Shown here: positions 15,792-24,150 of the stretch, one piece after another | Numbering within the stretch: position 1 is the first letter of the stretch | Layout: every line of letters begins with the position of its first letter | Origin: Paenibacillus phytohabitans | GTDB lineage: Bacteria; Bacillota; Bacilli; Paenibacillales; Paenibacillaceae | Length of the DNA stretch: 64,000 nt | Direction: 5' to 3' | Assembly (NCBI RefSeq): GCF_013141775.1 | Contig: NZ_WHOB01000068.1 | Coordinates: 89,643 to 153,642 of the forward strand | Made by a program: the position numbers and the translations under genes | The notes under the pieces: model-generated | Told to the model about the DNA's origin: nothing | The model's database searches: none | The model's input: only the letters and a program-made list of their open reading frames with translations

Positions 15792-16718
15792 ATGAACGAC
15801 ATCTCCTCCCTCTCTACCCTCCCTGCCCATTTACAAGAACTGATTCTGCTTATTCAGCGTCATGCGCCTTCAGAAGGAACACATGCTTCATCCGTGCCGG
15901 AGCTCTGCTTCAGACGTGCAAGCCAGGTGTCCGAGCCGAGACATTCGGTCAATACGCCTTCGTTATACGTGATTGTACAAGGCTCCAAGACAGCTTCGCT
16001 GGCGGGAGATACTTACAGATGCAGTCCGGGAAGCTACATGGTCAGCCCGGTGCATCTGCCTGTAGTCGGGATGATTACGGAAGCCACGCCGGAGCTTCCC
16101 TATCTGAGCCTGCAGTTATCTATTCGTCCGGAGGTCATACTGGACATCATCCACAGCAGCGGTCCGCAGCGGGAAGCAAAGACGGAACGCGGGATCCTGC
16201 TGGGCCAATCCGATACACCGCTGCTGGAGGGGCTGGTCCGCCTGGTCCGTCTTCTGGATACCCCTGAGGATATTGAGTTCCTCGCACCGATGATGATCCG
16301 CGAGATTCTGTACCGTGTGATGAATGGTGATCAGGGGGCTATCCTCAGCCAATTCTCCATTGCCGGCAGCTATTCGTATAACATTTCCAAAGCTATACAT
16401 CTGATTAACCGCGATTACTCTAAGCCCCTTGTGATCGAAGAATTGGCGAAGGACGCCAATATGAGCCCTTCCTCCTTGCATAAGCATTTCAAAAAGGTCA
16501 CAGCAATCAGCCCCCTGCAGTATCAGAAGGCCATCCGGCTGCAGAACGCACGCCGTTTGCTGCTGTCAGAGGGATTAGAAGCCGCTGACGCGGGCTTTCG
16601 CGTGGGCTACGAGAGTCCTTCCCAGTTCAGCCGGGAGTATGTCCGCATGTTCGGGCGTCCGCCCATGAACGATGTTAAGCATCTGCGCAATACCTTAAGT
16701 GTCCACGTGGATGAATAG
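15792..16718 (+). CDS. AraC family regulator (YqhC-like)
   Basis: A 308-residue regulator with an AraC N-terminal type-2 cupin domain (RHSVNTPSLYVIVQGSKTASLAGDTYRCSPGSYMV ... LPYLSLQLSIRPEVI) and a C-terminal double helix-turn-helix (IEELAKDANMSPSSLHKHFKKVTAISPLQYQKAIRL, then AADAGFRVGYESPSQFSREYVRMFGRPP). Close to E. coli YqhC, which responds to aldehydes. AAAGGAGCAGTG precedes the ATG. It is divergent from the SDR gene with mirror-image sites at both promoters. Confidence 0.88.
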   Translation: MNDISSLSTLPAHLQELILLIQRHAPSEGTHASSVPELCFRRASQVSEPRHSVNTPSLYVIVQGSKTASLAGDTYRCSPGSYMVSPVHLPVVGMITEATPELPYLSLQLSIRPEVILDIIHSSGPQREAKTERGILLGQSDTPLLEGLVRLVRLLDTPEDIEFLAPMMIREILYRVMNGDQGAILSQFSIAGSYSYNISKAIHLINRDYSKPLVIEELAKDANMSPSSLHKHFKKVTAISPLQYQKAIRLQNARRLLLSEGLEAADAGFRVGYESPSQFSREYVRMFGRPPMNDVKHLRNTLSVHVDE

Positions 16719-16766
16719 GCGAACTGCCGCAGGACAGAAGCCGATGGAGGGAAAGGAGAATGACGC

Positions 16767-17621
16767 GTGAAGAAGGACGTTGACGGGATCGCCCGGGAGT
16801 TCGCAGAGGGTTCACTGACTATTAAGAACGTGAGTCTCGGAGCACTGAAGCTGAATGTAAGCTATCCGGAAAACACAAGCGATGATCCCATTTCTTTCTC
16901 CGGCTTGTTATTTGTTATCAAAGGAAAAGCGACATTTAAATTCGACGATATCGTCTACGAGCTTACGGCAGGTCATGCCGTCCACGGTGCGGCTGGCATG
17001 CAATTGCGGCATCATGTGAAGGGCCCGGAGGATTTAGAATATTTACTCGTTCATTATGAGCTTTGGGAGCCGGGATCAGAGATTGCGAGGGACAGACGTT
17101 ACGATAAGACGAGCTATCTGCTGAACTACGGGGATCATGCGGCAATGACGGAGAAGATGTACCTGCTGAACCAGGCATGGCATACGCCCGGCAATATCAC
17201 ATCCGTCCGCTGCAAGGAGCTTTTCTTCGGGATTCTGCACGATATGCTGTCTGCCGCACGGGGCGGAAGTGTGCAGCCTAATCACGGCGATATCGAGGGC
17301 ATCATCGCTTATATTCAGAGATTCTACATGGAGAACCACTCCGTTGAATCGCTGGCGGCGCGCTGCGGCATGAAGGCCAAACGCTTTTCGTACTTGTTCA
17401 ATAAATATACCGGGCGGTTCCCGATCGACTATCTTATCCGTCACCGCCTGGACCGGGCCAAGCAGCTGCTGGCCGCAAGTGACTGTGCTATTTATCAGGT
17501 TGCAGAAAGCGTAGGTTATGCAGATACACATTATTTCAGCAGATTATTCAAGAAATATGAGGGCTGCTCGCCAGGCGAGTACCGCAGCCGTTTGGGAAAT
17601 CGTCCACTTCTGTTTCGATAA
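16767..17621 (+). CDS. AraC family regulator of siderophore genes (Btr-like, inferred)
   Basis: A 284-residue AraC regulator starting at a GTG with AAAGGAG 9 bases upstream. The N-terminal cupin-like domain (GLLFVIKGKATFKFDDIVYELTAGHAVHG) binds the signal; the C-terminus has two helix-turn-helix motifs (VESLAARCGMKAKRFSYLFNKYTGRFPIDYLIRHRL, then IYQVAESVGYADTHYFSRLFKKYEGCSPGEYR). In B. subtilis, Btr is an AraC protein that activates bacillibactin uptake when it senses the siderophore. Here the next two genes are an esterase and a siderophore-binding lipoprotein that share an upstream element, so a similar role is likely. Unlike Btr, no periplasmic-binding domain is fused. Confidence 0.85.
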   Translation: MKKDVDGIAREFAEGSLTIKNVSLGALKLNVSYPENTSDDPISFSGLLFVIKGKATFKFDDIVYELTAGHAVHGAAGMQLRHHVKGPEDLEYLLVHYELWEPGSEIARDRRYDKTSYLLNYGDHAAMTEKMYLLNQAWHTPGNITSVRCKELFFGILHDMLSAARGGSVQPNHGDIEGIIAYIQRFYMENHSVESLAARCGMKAKRFSYLFNKYTGRFPIDYLIRHRLDRAKQLLAASDCAIYQVAESVGYADTHYFSRLFKKYEGCSPGEYRSRLGNRPLLFR

Positions 17622-17657
17622 TTATCCATTACCAAACATCGTCCGGTTCCTTATAAT
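17602..17657 (+). promoter_or_regulatory. Promoter and shared activator element before the esterase
   Basis: GTCCAC (17602-17607) and ATAATTATCCATT are followed by TATAAT at 17652-17657, with a -35-like TTACCA 17 bases before it. The same GTCCAC / TAATTATCYATT / TATAAT arrangement recurs at 19256-19312 with spacing 45 rather than 44. The -10 box ends only 6 bases before the ATG, so the mRNA may be leaderless. Confidence 0.6.
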
Positions 17658-17663
17658 GGTTCT

Positions 17664-19244
17664 ATGAAAAATATCGAACGCTTAAGCATCGGAGGACGGG
17701 GAGTGAATATTTATCTGCCTCCGTCTTATTCCACCTCCACCAAGCGCTACCCGGTTGTCTATGTGCCGGGCGGCGGCGATCTTATCAAGCACTGCGTAAA
17801 TCATTTGTACCGTTTATATCTGGAAGGCTGGCTGCCGGAGCTGATTCTGGCCGGTGTTGAAACCTACGGCGGACAGACCGAATCTATCCCGCGGGCAGAC
17901 GAGTCTGACGCCGGAGGCGTCCTTGTTCCCGGAGGAGAGGAGGCCCGCGCCTTCATCGATGAACTGGCGGACCGGATCAAGCCTTATCTGGATGATCATT
18001 ACCGTACGATTCAAGATGGCAAGCGGACAGCGATTGTAGGAAGTTCTGCAGACGCGTTGCCCCCCTTATTCGCAGCGTATTTCCGCCCGGCTGCCTTCGG
18101 CAATATCGGGCTGCTGTCCCCGGCCTTAGGTTACGATAGGCTCATGGAGTTCATCTGCGCCCAGCCGGCTCTGTCCGGTCACCTGCGTGTCTTCCTCTCT
18201 GCGGGCGCGCAGGAAGGACTGCAGGAGCGGCAAGCCAGCCGGAGTAAGGCAGGGCTAACGCTTGAGCTGCGCCGTCTTTGGCAGTCGCAGGGCCTTGCCG
18301 GGGACCAGCTCGCTTTTGAACTGGAGGAAGAGGGTACACACGATACGATGTTTATCGCCGGGCAATTTCCGAAAGCCCTATTGTGGCTGTACGGAGGGGA
18401 AGCAGAGCGGCCTTTGAAGCCAGTACGGGACATGAAGGATACCGGTGTGACCGCTTCTATGCGCTATGAGCTTCCCCGGACAGAAACATTCCGGCTGCGT
18501 GCTGAATGCTCCGGGCTCGCCTACTGCATCTTCGTCTCGCAGCCGCTAAGACCGGCTCCGGCCGAAGGCTATCCTGTGCTCTATGCGCTGGACGGCAACG
18601 CCTATTTCGGCTCGCTGGCTGAAGCGATGGGAATGCAGGCCTGGCATCCGGAAGGAATTGCGCCGGGACTAATCGTAGGCATCGGATACGATTCGGAGGA
18701 GCCTTTTGTATACGGACGCAGGATGTACGATTTCACCACCGACACTCCGGAATCAGAGATACGTTCGGACGGCATGGCGTGGCCGCCTACAGGGGGCGCT
18801 GATTCCTTCCTGGAGTTTCTGGAACAAGACCTCCTACCGCAGATCCAAAGCCGTTACCCTGTTGACAGATCCCGGCAGTCGTTATTCGGCCATTCGCTTG
18901 GCGGGCTATTCTCCTTGTACGCGCTCTTTGGCCGGCCGTCGCCGTTCCGCTCGTTCATTGCGGGAAGTCCTTCGATCTGGTGGAACAATTATGCCTTGCT
19001 GCACAGGCTGCCGGAGTTTGAGGAGAGACTGGCTCAGGGGGCAGACCTTACGGAGCTCATTATTGCAGTGGGGTCCGAAGAGGATCCTTCGATGATTGAG
19101 GATGCCCTGCTGCTCTATCAGAGATTACAGCCGTACAGTGGCCAGGGACTTGCGCTATCCTATATGCTCATTGAGGGCGAAGACCATCTGTCGGTCATCC
19201 ATCCGATGATCAGCAGAATATTCCGGCGTATATTCCATAACTAA
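17664..19244 (+). CDS. Tandem-domain esterase, probable siderophore hydrolase
   Basis: A 526-residue protein made of two esterase-D-like alpha/beta hydrolase domains. The C-terminal domain (about 270-526) has the nucleophile motif FGHSLGGLF and a late His in EGEDHLSV. The N-terminal domain (1-260) has VGSSADALP, where the last Gly of GxSxG is Asp, and a late His in EEGTHDTMF; it may be active or degenerate. Enzymes of this group (IroE, Fes, BesA) hydrolyse trilactone siderophores to release iron. It sits between an AraC regulator and a siderophore-binding lipoprotein. No Shine-Dalgarno is visible before the ATG. No signal peptide, so it acts in the cytoplasm. Confidence 0.85.
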   Translation: MKNIERLSIGGRGVNIYLPPSYSTSTKRYPVVYVPGGGDLIKHCVNHLYRLYLEGWLPELILAGVETYGGQTESIPRADESDAGGVLVPGGEEARAFIDELADRIKPYLDDHYRTIQDGKRTAIVGSSADALPPLFAAYFRPAAFGNIGLLSPALGYDRLMEFICAQPALSGHLRVFLSAGAQEGLQERQASRSKAGLTLELRRLWQSQGLAGDQLAFELEEEGTHDTMFIAGQFPKALLWLYGGEAERPLKPVRDMKDTGVTASMRYELPRTETFRLRAECSGLAYCIFVSQPLRPAPAEGYPVLYALDGNAYFGSLAEAMGMQAWHPEGIAPGLIVGIGYDSEEPFVYGRRMYDFTTDTPESEIRSDGMAWPPTGGADSFLEFLEQDLLPQIQSRYPVDRSRQSLFGHSLGGLFSLYALFGRPSPFRSFIAGSPSIWWNNYALLHRLPEFEERLAQGADLTELIIAVGSEEDPSMIEDALLLYQRLQPYSGQGLALSYMLIEGEDHLSVIHPMISRIFRRIFHN

Positions 19245-19255
19245 TTAGGGGAATT

Positions 19256-19312
19256 GTCCACCTTTCATTTGCTAATTATCTATTTTCAGCAAGCAGCCTC
19301 TTTCGCTATAAT
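19256..19312 (+). promoter_or_regulatory. Promoter and shared activator element before the siderophore-binding protein
   Basis: GTCCAC (19256-19261), CTAATTATCTATT and TATAAT (19307-19312) repeat the layout seen before the esterase. Probable binding site for the AraC regulator encoded at 16767-17621. Confidence 0.6.
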
Positions 19313-19344
19313 AGTTGTGATAATGATTTTCATTATCACAACTA
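19312..19344. promoter_or_regulatory. Fur box inside a 33-base perfect palindrome
   Basis: Two perfect 15-base arms (TAGTTGTGATAATGA and its complement) flank TTT. The centre GATAATGATTTTCATTATC (19319-19337) matches the 19-base Fur consensus at nearly every position. It overlaps the end of the -10 box, so iron-bound Fur would block transcription. Confidence 0.9.
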
Positions 19345-19372
19345 TGCTCGAAAAAGGGGACCGATCCACATT

Positions 19373-20356
19373 ATGAATAAGCACTTCAGAGGATATACCT
19401 TGTTGATATGCGCTGTTCTACTGCTTAGCGCATGCGGTTCTACCGGCAATACAGACTCAGTGCCGACGGCTTCAGCGGCCACGACGGAATCAGCTTCCGC
19501 TACACCGTCCCCCGATGCTCCAACTGCGAGCAGCTTCATGGATGATTTCGGACATCAGGTGAATTTCAACACTAATCCAGAGCGCGTTCTTGCCCCATAC
19601 ATGGAAGATGCGCTGGTGACATTAGGGGTTACCCCTGTAGCAAAATATTCGGCAGGCGGTACGGTGCAGGAGCATCTGGAGCCGTGGCTGGCCGACTTGC
19701 CGACGATTGATCTGATGAGCGGCCTCTCTCCTGAAGCTGCACTCAGCTTTGAGCCCGAGCTGATCATGATCAGCTCACACTTCCTCCCGGCCGAGAACTA
19801 CGAGACGATCTCCAAGGTGGCTCCGGCTTACCTGTTCAATGGGGACGCGATGGATTGGAGAGCACAATTGCGCAAGGTTGCCGAGCTCCTGGGCAAAGAA
19901 GATGTAGCGGACCAGAAGCTGACTGAATACGAAGCCAAGATATCCGAAGTGAAGGAGCAATTATCTACGGTGACTGAGGGTAAAACAATTGCCATTGTCT
20001 GGCCATCAGACAAGGAGTTCTATCTGGTGGGCAGCGACTTCCTGTCCGGCAAGCTGATCTACGGCGAGCTGGGCTTGCCGGCACATGAGCTCTCGAACCT
20101 AACCCCGGACAATTTCGGTTCCATTTCCTTCGAGAAGCTGCCTGAACTGGATGCGGCCGAGCTGTTTGTCATAACGCCGGAAGGCCAGAGCGAAGAACAG
20201 GTTAACCAGATGCTTGATGGTCTTCCGCTATGGAAATCGCTTCCGGCAGTCAAGAATGGCCGCGTCCACCATGTATCCTCCGGGCATTGGATCAATTCCG
20301 CCTATATGGCGAATCTCGCCGTAATGCAGGATTTGACCGAAGCTCTGCTTCAGTAA
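19373..20356 (+). CDS. Siderophore-binding lipoprotein of an ABC importer
   Basis: A 327-residue class III solute-binding protein with a lipobox (LLLSAC, Cys21), a Ser/Thr/Ala linker, then DDFGHQVNFNTNPERVLAP, the typical opening of FeuA/YfiY-like ferric-siderophore receptors, and the long connecting helix around AQLRKVAELLGKEDVADQKLTEYEAKI. No permease genes follow; a strong terminator closes the unit, so it must use permeases encoded elsewhere, possibly those at 24969-27037. Regulated by Fur (palindrome at 19312-19344) and probably by the upstream AraC activator. Confidence 0.9.
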   Translation: MNKHFRGYTLLICAVLLLSACGSTGNTDSVPTASAATTESASATPSPDAPTASSFMDDFGHQVNFNTNPERVLAPYMEDALVTLGVTPVAKYSAGGTVQEHLEPWLADLPTIDLMSGLSPEAALSFEPELIMISSHFLPAENYETISKVAPAYLFNGDAMDWRAQLRKVAELLGKEDVADQKLTEYEAKISEVKEQLSTVTEGKTIAIVWPSDKEFYLVGSDFLSGKLIYGELGLPAHELSNLTPDNFGSISFEKLPELDAAELFVITPEGQSEEQVNQMLDGLPLWKSLPAVKNGRVHHVSSGHWINSAYMANLAVMQDLTEALLQ

Positions 20357-20363
20357 AATTAAT

Positions 20364-20408
20364 AAATACATCGCCAGCCGGCTTCTACGCCATGGCGATG
20401 TATTTTTT
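20364..20408 (+). terminator. Rho-independent terminator after the siderophore-binding protein
   Basis: AAATACATCGCCA pairs with TGGCGATGTATTT and runs into TTTTTT. Strong. Confidence 0.92.
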
Positions 20409-20489
20409 AAAACTAGTAATAACCATTTTGATAAATCACTTGCTGAGGGGTCGCAGTGACCCTATTACGGTCTATGCTGTATGCTTAAT

Positions 20490-20672
20490 TGCACTTTGTA
20501 CAACTAAATCGGCTGATTTATAACCGATTATCCGTTTAGTTGTATTTCGTACAATTAAACTGCCATTTTAACCTTGATTCTCCCCTTTAGGGCAGATTTA
20601 GTTGTACAGACTGCAGTTATATGAGGCAAGCAACCCTTTTCGCTGTTTTTAATTGTACAAAATACAACTATC
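20490..20672. repeat. Dispersed intergenic repeat, related copy 2
   Basis: A non-coding stretch with four units built on TTGTAC or GTACAA, such as TTTGTACAACTAAAT, TTTAGTTGTATTTCGTACAA and AATTGTACAAAATACAACTA, in both orientations. The units match those in the repeat at 2484-2705. It fills the gap between the terminator and the AraC/GyrI gene; no coding frame. Confidence 0.5.
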
Positions 20673-20673
20673 A

Positions 20674-21543
20674 TTAAGCGGACTTTTTAACAACAGGAAT
20701 CCAGACTTCCATTTCATACATGTTATTGCCCCGGTCATACGTCATTTCAAACTCAGGACCCTCTGTGGCTTCATAATTCGAGCCCGGGAACCATTCCCCC
20801 CAAATACGCTTCCATAAATCATGAATATTGCTTTCTCCATCCGGATAAACGCCGGTCGTGAAAATTGCGTAGGTTTGCGGAGGGATCTGCAGCTGTTCAA
20901 AGCTTTCCGGCAAGCCGCTTTCGGGTACAAAATATCCGATCATGTATGAAGATTTCTCACCCTGCTTGTTATACATTACCGCATGAATTTGGCCGTTCTC
21001 CCCCAGTCCTGCGGCAGCCCGAATCCGGTCCACATCTCCGCCAGCAATACACCGGGTCCAAAAGGCAGGGATTTCAATAAACGGATTCTCGCCATCCGCC
21101 TGGATTACAGTAGATACGCCAAACATTTCAACAGCTTGTTTTTCTTCGATTTTATAGTTCACTTCTACATCTCCCCGAATTGAAAGTTGAAAGGATAACC
21201 GGGGATAAGCCTTAAGTGAGACGCCCTTGTCGCGCGCTGACATTGGCATTACACCATGCATTTTTTTGAACGCTCTGGAGAAGGCTTCGGGCGATTCGTA
21301 ACCATACTTCATAGCGACGTCGATAACCCGGGTTCCGCCTTGCTGCAGTTCAAAGGCTGCAAGGGTCATCCTTCTGCGCCTGATATACTCTGAGAGCGGC
21401 ACATCAGTTATGAACGAGAACATCCGCTGAAAATGGTACGTTGAGCAGCAGGCAATCCTGGCCGCCTGATTGAAATCAATCACATCCGCCAGATGTTTTT
21501 CTACATATTCCATTGCATTATTCATGCGGTCCAGCCAATCCAT
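20674..21543 (-). CDS. AraC family regulator with GyrI-like effector domain
   Basis: A 289-residue protein starting at the ATG at 21543 (AAAGGAGGGACC upstream). The AraC DNA-binding domain is N-terminal (IDFNQAARIACCSTYHFQRMFSFITDVPLSEYIRRRRMTLAAFEL, then IDVAMKYGYESPEAFSRAFKKMHGVMP), and residues about 130-289 form a GyrI-like/effector-binding domain (FGVSTVIQ ... YMIGYFVPESGLPESFEQLQIPPQTYAIF ... WGEWFPGSNYEATEGPEFEMTYD). Such proteins sense hydrophobic compounds. Its target genes are not evident; the hydrolase upstream at 21709 is in the same direction. Confidence 0.9.
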   Translation of the reverse strand: MDWLDRMNNAMEYVEKHLADVIDFNQAARIACCSTYHFQRMFSFITDVPLSEYIRRRRMTLAAFELQQGGTRVIDVAMKYGYESPEAFSRAFKKMHGVMPMSARDKGVSLKAYPRLSFQLSIRGDVEVNYKIEEKQAVEMFGVSTVIQADGENPFIEIPAFWTRCIAGGDVDRIRAAAGLGENGQIHAVMYNKQGEKSSYMIGYFVPESGLPESFEQLQIPPQTYAIFTTGVYPDGESNIHDLWKRIWGEWFPGSNYEATEGPEFEMTYDRGNNMYEMEVWIPVVKKSA

Positions 21544-21708
21544 ACCGGTCCCTCCTTTCAAGTCTGATTATAGGGGAGGATGAGACAGGAAACCTTGCAA
21601 TCCATGCACCGAAATATCATGCGGGAGTCTCGTAGCAGACCAACTGCCATTCAAGCAAGGTCCAAAGTGGAGACAGAACCATGTTCCCGGGAATACGCTG
21701 CATTGCCA

Positions 21709-22944
21709 TCAATACACCGCCTGCGGCTCAAAGCGGCCGGTATCTTTTAACGTATAATCAAAAAACTGCAGAATCAGCTCATTCATCGTCTCAATGCAGT
21801 AATACTTATCACTATCTGCTTGCCCGCGTTGCAGCTTATTCGCAAGGATCGGCGAGAACAGCGGAAGATCGGTCAGGCTTAAGTGCTTGGCGCCTTGAAA
21901 ATGAACGGTGTACGCATCCTTGAAGTTCGGATTATCGACTTCGTTCGCCGCGTAAGCCGAGTTCTTCCCGAGCTGTCTCCACACATCGTCCGTATAAATG
22001 TTCAGCAGCGGAACGTGATACGGTTCATTTTTTGCCGCCAACTCATTAATCTCAGGGTCATACACAAGCTCGCTGAAGAATGGGGCATCGAGATTCACGA
22101 CAGCATCCACATCGCTGCGCTCCCGGCCGAGCGCCACGCTTGCCGCACCGCCCATGGAGTGGCCGAACACGCCAATGTGCTCAGTGTCGATCAGCTGATA
22201 TACGGGGTCCTGGTCACTTACTGCCTTCTCCAGGATCGTATCGATCACGAAATTCATATCCCCGGTCCGCAGCTTCATCCATTTTTGCGTAAGGCCGTAC
22301 AGCTCTTCCATGGTGTAAATCCCGTCTTTGTTGGAGTCGTAAACCTCCCGCAGATAATCTGCATTAACCATAGTGATCTTCCCGTCCACGCTCTGTGTAT
22401 AAAAGGAATGATAAGGATGATCAATGGAAACCACTACATAGCCGTGGCTGGCCAGCTCCGTAAAGGTTGAATTGTTGCTTTCCCTGATTCCGAAGGCCCC
22501 ATGGGAAAAGACCACCAGCGGATAGGTTCCCCCGGCATTGCCCGGATACCAGAATTCCACATTCACAAACCGATTGTCCCCGGTATCCGTAAATTCTTCA
22601 ATCCGGTTAGGGTCCGTATACGTGTAAACAGCCGTTCTGACCTCATATTCCCCGGTCACTTCAGGTGCCCGGTACTGCGGGAATAGAATGGGCGGTATAA
22701 GTGCGATTAGCAGTGCCACAGCGGTTATGATGATTTTCAATACCCTGAATGAACGTTTGAGCGTACGGGGCTTCGCCTTCTTTCGGATAAGATCAATTGA
22801 ACCCTTCAACGCAAAAATGAACAGCAGTGCCGCCAGCAGCACCCAGCTGAAGCTCCAATCAATAACGGGAGACAGTGTCAGTATAACGAATACGATAAAA
22901 AGGGTGATTCTAATCCAGCTTTTGAGCTTGCCAAGGCTGTGCAT
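21709..22944 (-). CDS. Membrane-anchored alpha/beta hydrolase (PAF-acetylhydrolase-like)
   Basis: A 411-residue protein. Three hydrophobic helices occupy residues 10-90 (WIRITLFIVFVILTLSPVI, WVLLAALLFIFAL, IIITAVALLIALIPPIL), followed by an extracellular hydrolase domain. The oxyanion segment is VVFSHGAFG, the nucleophile GHSMGG, and a late His lies in GAKHLSLTD, as in platelet-activating-factor acetylhydrolase/dienelactone-hydrolase relatives. A lipid or ester substrate is likely. AGAGGAGAATCC precedes the ATG. It appears monocistronic. Confidence 0.85.
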   Translation of the reverse strand: MHSLGKLKSWIRITLFIVFVILTLSPVIDWSFSWVLLAALLFIFALKGSIDLIRKKAKPRTLKRSFRVLKIIITAVALLIALIPPILFPQYRAPEVTGEYEVRTAVYTYTDPNRIEEFTDTGDNRFVNVEFWYPGNAGGTYPLVVFSHGAFGIRESNNSTFTELASHGYVVVSIDHPYHSFYTQSVDGKITMVNADYLREVYDSNKDGIYTMEELYGLTQKWMKLRTGDMNFVIDTILEKAVSDQDPVYQLIDTEHIGVFGHSMGGAASVALGRERSDVDAVVNLDAPFFSELVYDPEINELAAKNEPYHVPLLNIYTDDVWRQLGKNSAYAANEVDNPNFKDAYTVHFQGAKHLSLTDLPLFSPILANKLQRGQADSDKYYCIETMNELILQFFDYTLKDTGRFEPQAVY

Positions 22945-23055
22945 AGGGGGATTCTCCTCTTCCAGTTAAGTTATGAACTCATCATAAAAAACTGTGAAAA
23001 GGGTGTATATAGATTTACGGTAAGCTGTAGCTACAGGGCAATAAGATGCAGAATA

Positions 23056-23072
23056 ACCCCACAAAGCGGGGC
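23056..23072 (-). terminator. Weak hairpin after the DUF3021 gene
   Basis: CCCC-GCTTTGT-GGGG on the minus strand followed by TTATTCT, 14 bases past the DUF3021 stop. Short stem, so only a candidate. Confidence 0.4.
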
Positions 23073-23085
23073 ACTGGCTTCGGGA

Positions 23086-23520
23086 TTAATCGTGAATTTC
23101 TTGCTTAACAGCCTTAAGTCTCTCGTTAATTTGCTCTGCTTCCTTCTTATCCTTCCCATAGGACAGCACCCGGACTACGGCATATACCACGGCAATTTGG
23201 AGGGCAAGAAGGAGTGCGCCGGGCACACCAGTCACAACTCCGATCAAGCTGGCAAGGGCAATCAATAGAATCTCCAAGGTGAGAAAATGAACAACGATTC
23301 TAACACGCATGGCCCGCTCGCTTATCTCATGTGGAGTGTACCAAATGATTCCCGTTAATGCCCCAAGCAGGGAGAAGCCCATAATCGTATAGATCGATAT
23401 CAGGTCAAATGCGAGCTCCGGGATATAAATCTGCCGCAGCACTGTAATGATAATCATAATGGATGCGAAGATGATCAGAAAATCGCGGATGATGTCTTTG
23501 ATAAATTCAGATAACTTCAT
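23086..23520 (-). CDS. DUF3021 membrane protein
   Basis: A 144-residue protein starting MKLSEFIKDIIRDF with four hydrophobic helices (LLIIFASIMIIITVL, IYTIMGFSLLGALTGIIWY, VHFLTLEILLIALASLIG, GALLLALQIAVVYAVV) and a charged C-terminal tail. DUF3021 proteins are commonly encoded right after a LytTR regulator and are thought to keep it inactive at the membrane. Here the LytTR gene ends 16 bases upstream. GGGGGAGGGATC precedes the ATG. Confidence 0.88.
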   Translation of the reverse strand: MKLSEFIKDIIRDFLIIFASIMIIITVLRQIYIPELAFDLISIYTIMGFSLLGALTGIIWYTPHEISERAMRVRIVVHFLTLEILLIALASLIGVVTGVPGALLLALQIAVVYAVVRVLSYGKDKKEAEQINERLKAVKQEIHD

Positions 23521-23536
23521 GCTGTGATCCCTCCCC

Positions 23537-23974
23537 CTATAATCCAAGTCTTTGTTTGAGTGCCGGCACATACTGTCTTGATATCACTACACGTTCCCCG
23601 TTATCAAGCAAAGCTGTGAACCGGCCGCTGAGGGACGGATGCACACTGGCAATCTTGGCGATATTCAGAATCGTCGATTTGGAGGCGCGGAAACAGTTCT
23701 TGTCTCTGCACAGCTCCTCCAGCTCATACAGCTTCTGCTTCACTTCATGCACCTGGTTCTCGCTGTAGACAAACACTTTGCCGTCCACGGCTTCAAAATA
23801 ATAGATATCACTGAGCTTGATACGGCTGAGCCGGTCCTCCTGATATCCCAGGATGATCAGGGTTTCTGTCTTCAGCTTATTTACGATTTCAGAGATCTCT
23901 TCATCGACTTCATGGCACCGGATGCGGATCTCCTCTTCTTGCTCCCTGCTGATTTGCTCGATGGAAATTTTGAT
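23537..23974 (-). CDS. LytTR DNA-binding regulator with non-ATG start
   Basis: A stand-alone LytTR regulator of about 145 residues. The LytTR domain spans about 55-145 (IKLSDIYYFEAVDGKVFVYS ... CFRASKSTILNIAKIASVHPSLSGRFTALLDNGERVVISRQYVPALKQRLG). Homologous proteins begin M-K-I-S-I-E; here AGGTGATCCT is followed by ATC AAA ATT TCC ATC GAG, so the codon where ATG is expected is ATC (23972-23974). An in-frame TGA lies six codons upstream and no ATG, GTG or TTG lies between. The next in-frame GTG at 23788 would cut into the DNA-binding domain. The start is therefore near-cognate, mutated, or a sequencing error. Confidence 0.75.
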   Translation of the reverse strand: MKISIEQISREQEEEIRIRCHEVDEEISEIVNKLKTETLIILGYQEDRLSRIKLSDIYYFEAVDGKVFVYSENQVHEVKQKLYELEELCRDKNCFRASKSTILNIAKIASVHPSLSGRFTALLDNGERVVISRQYVPALKQRLGL

Positions 23975-24067
23975 AGGATCACCTGCAATAATTCAGATTC
24001 AATTCCCGCTGCCTGTTTCATTCTCATGATAAGGGAACGGTCTGACAGCTACAAGGGGAAGGATACA

Positions 24068-24106
24068 CAAAAAGCTGTCCTCCGGTTTGACCGGTCGGAC
24101 AGCTTG
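24068..24106 (-). terminator. Terminator of the siderophore ABC operon
   Basis: AAGCTGTCC / GGACAGCTT stem with inner CCGGT pairs; on the minus strand it is followed by TTTTTG. It lies 45 bases past the ATPase stop. Confidence 0.85.
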
Positions 24107-24150
24107 GTATGAAACGGGGACCTGCCAGGGATGTGAGGTCTGCCAGTTCC

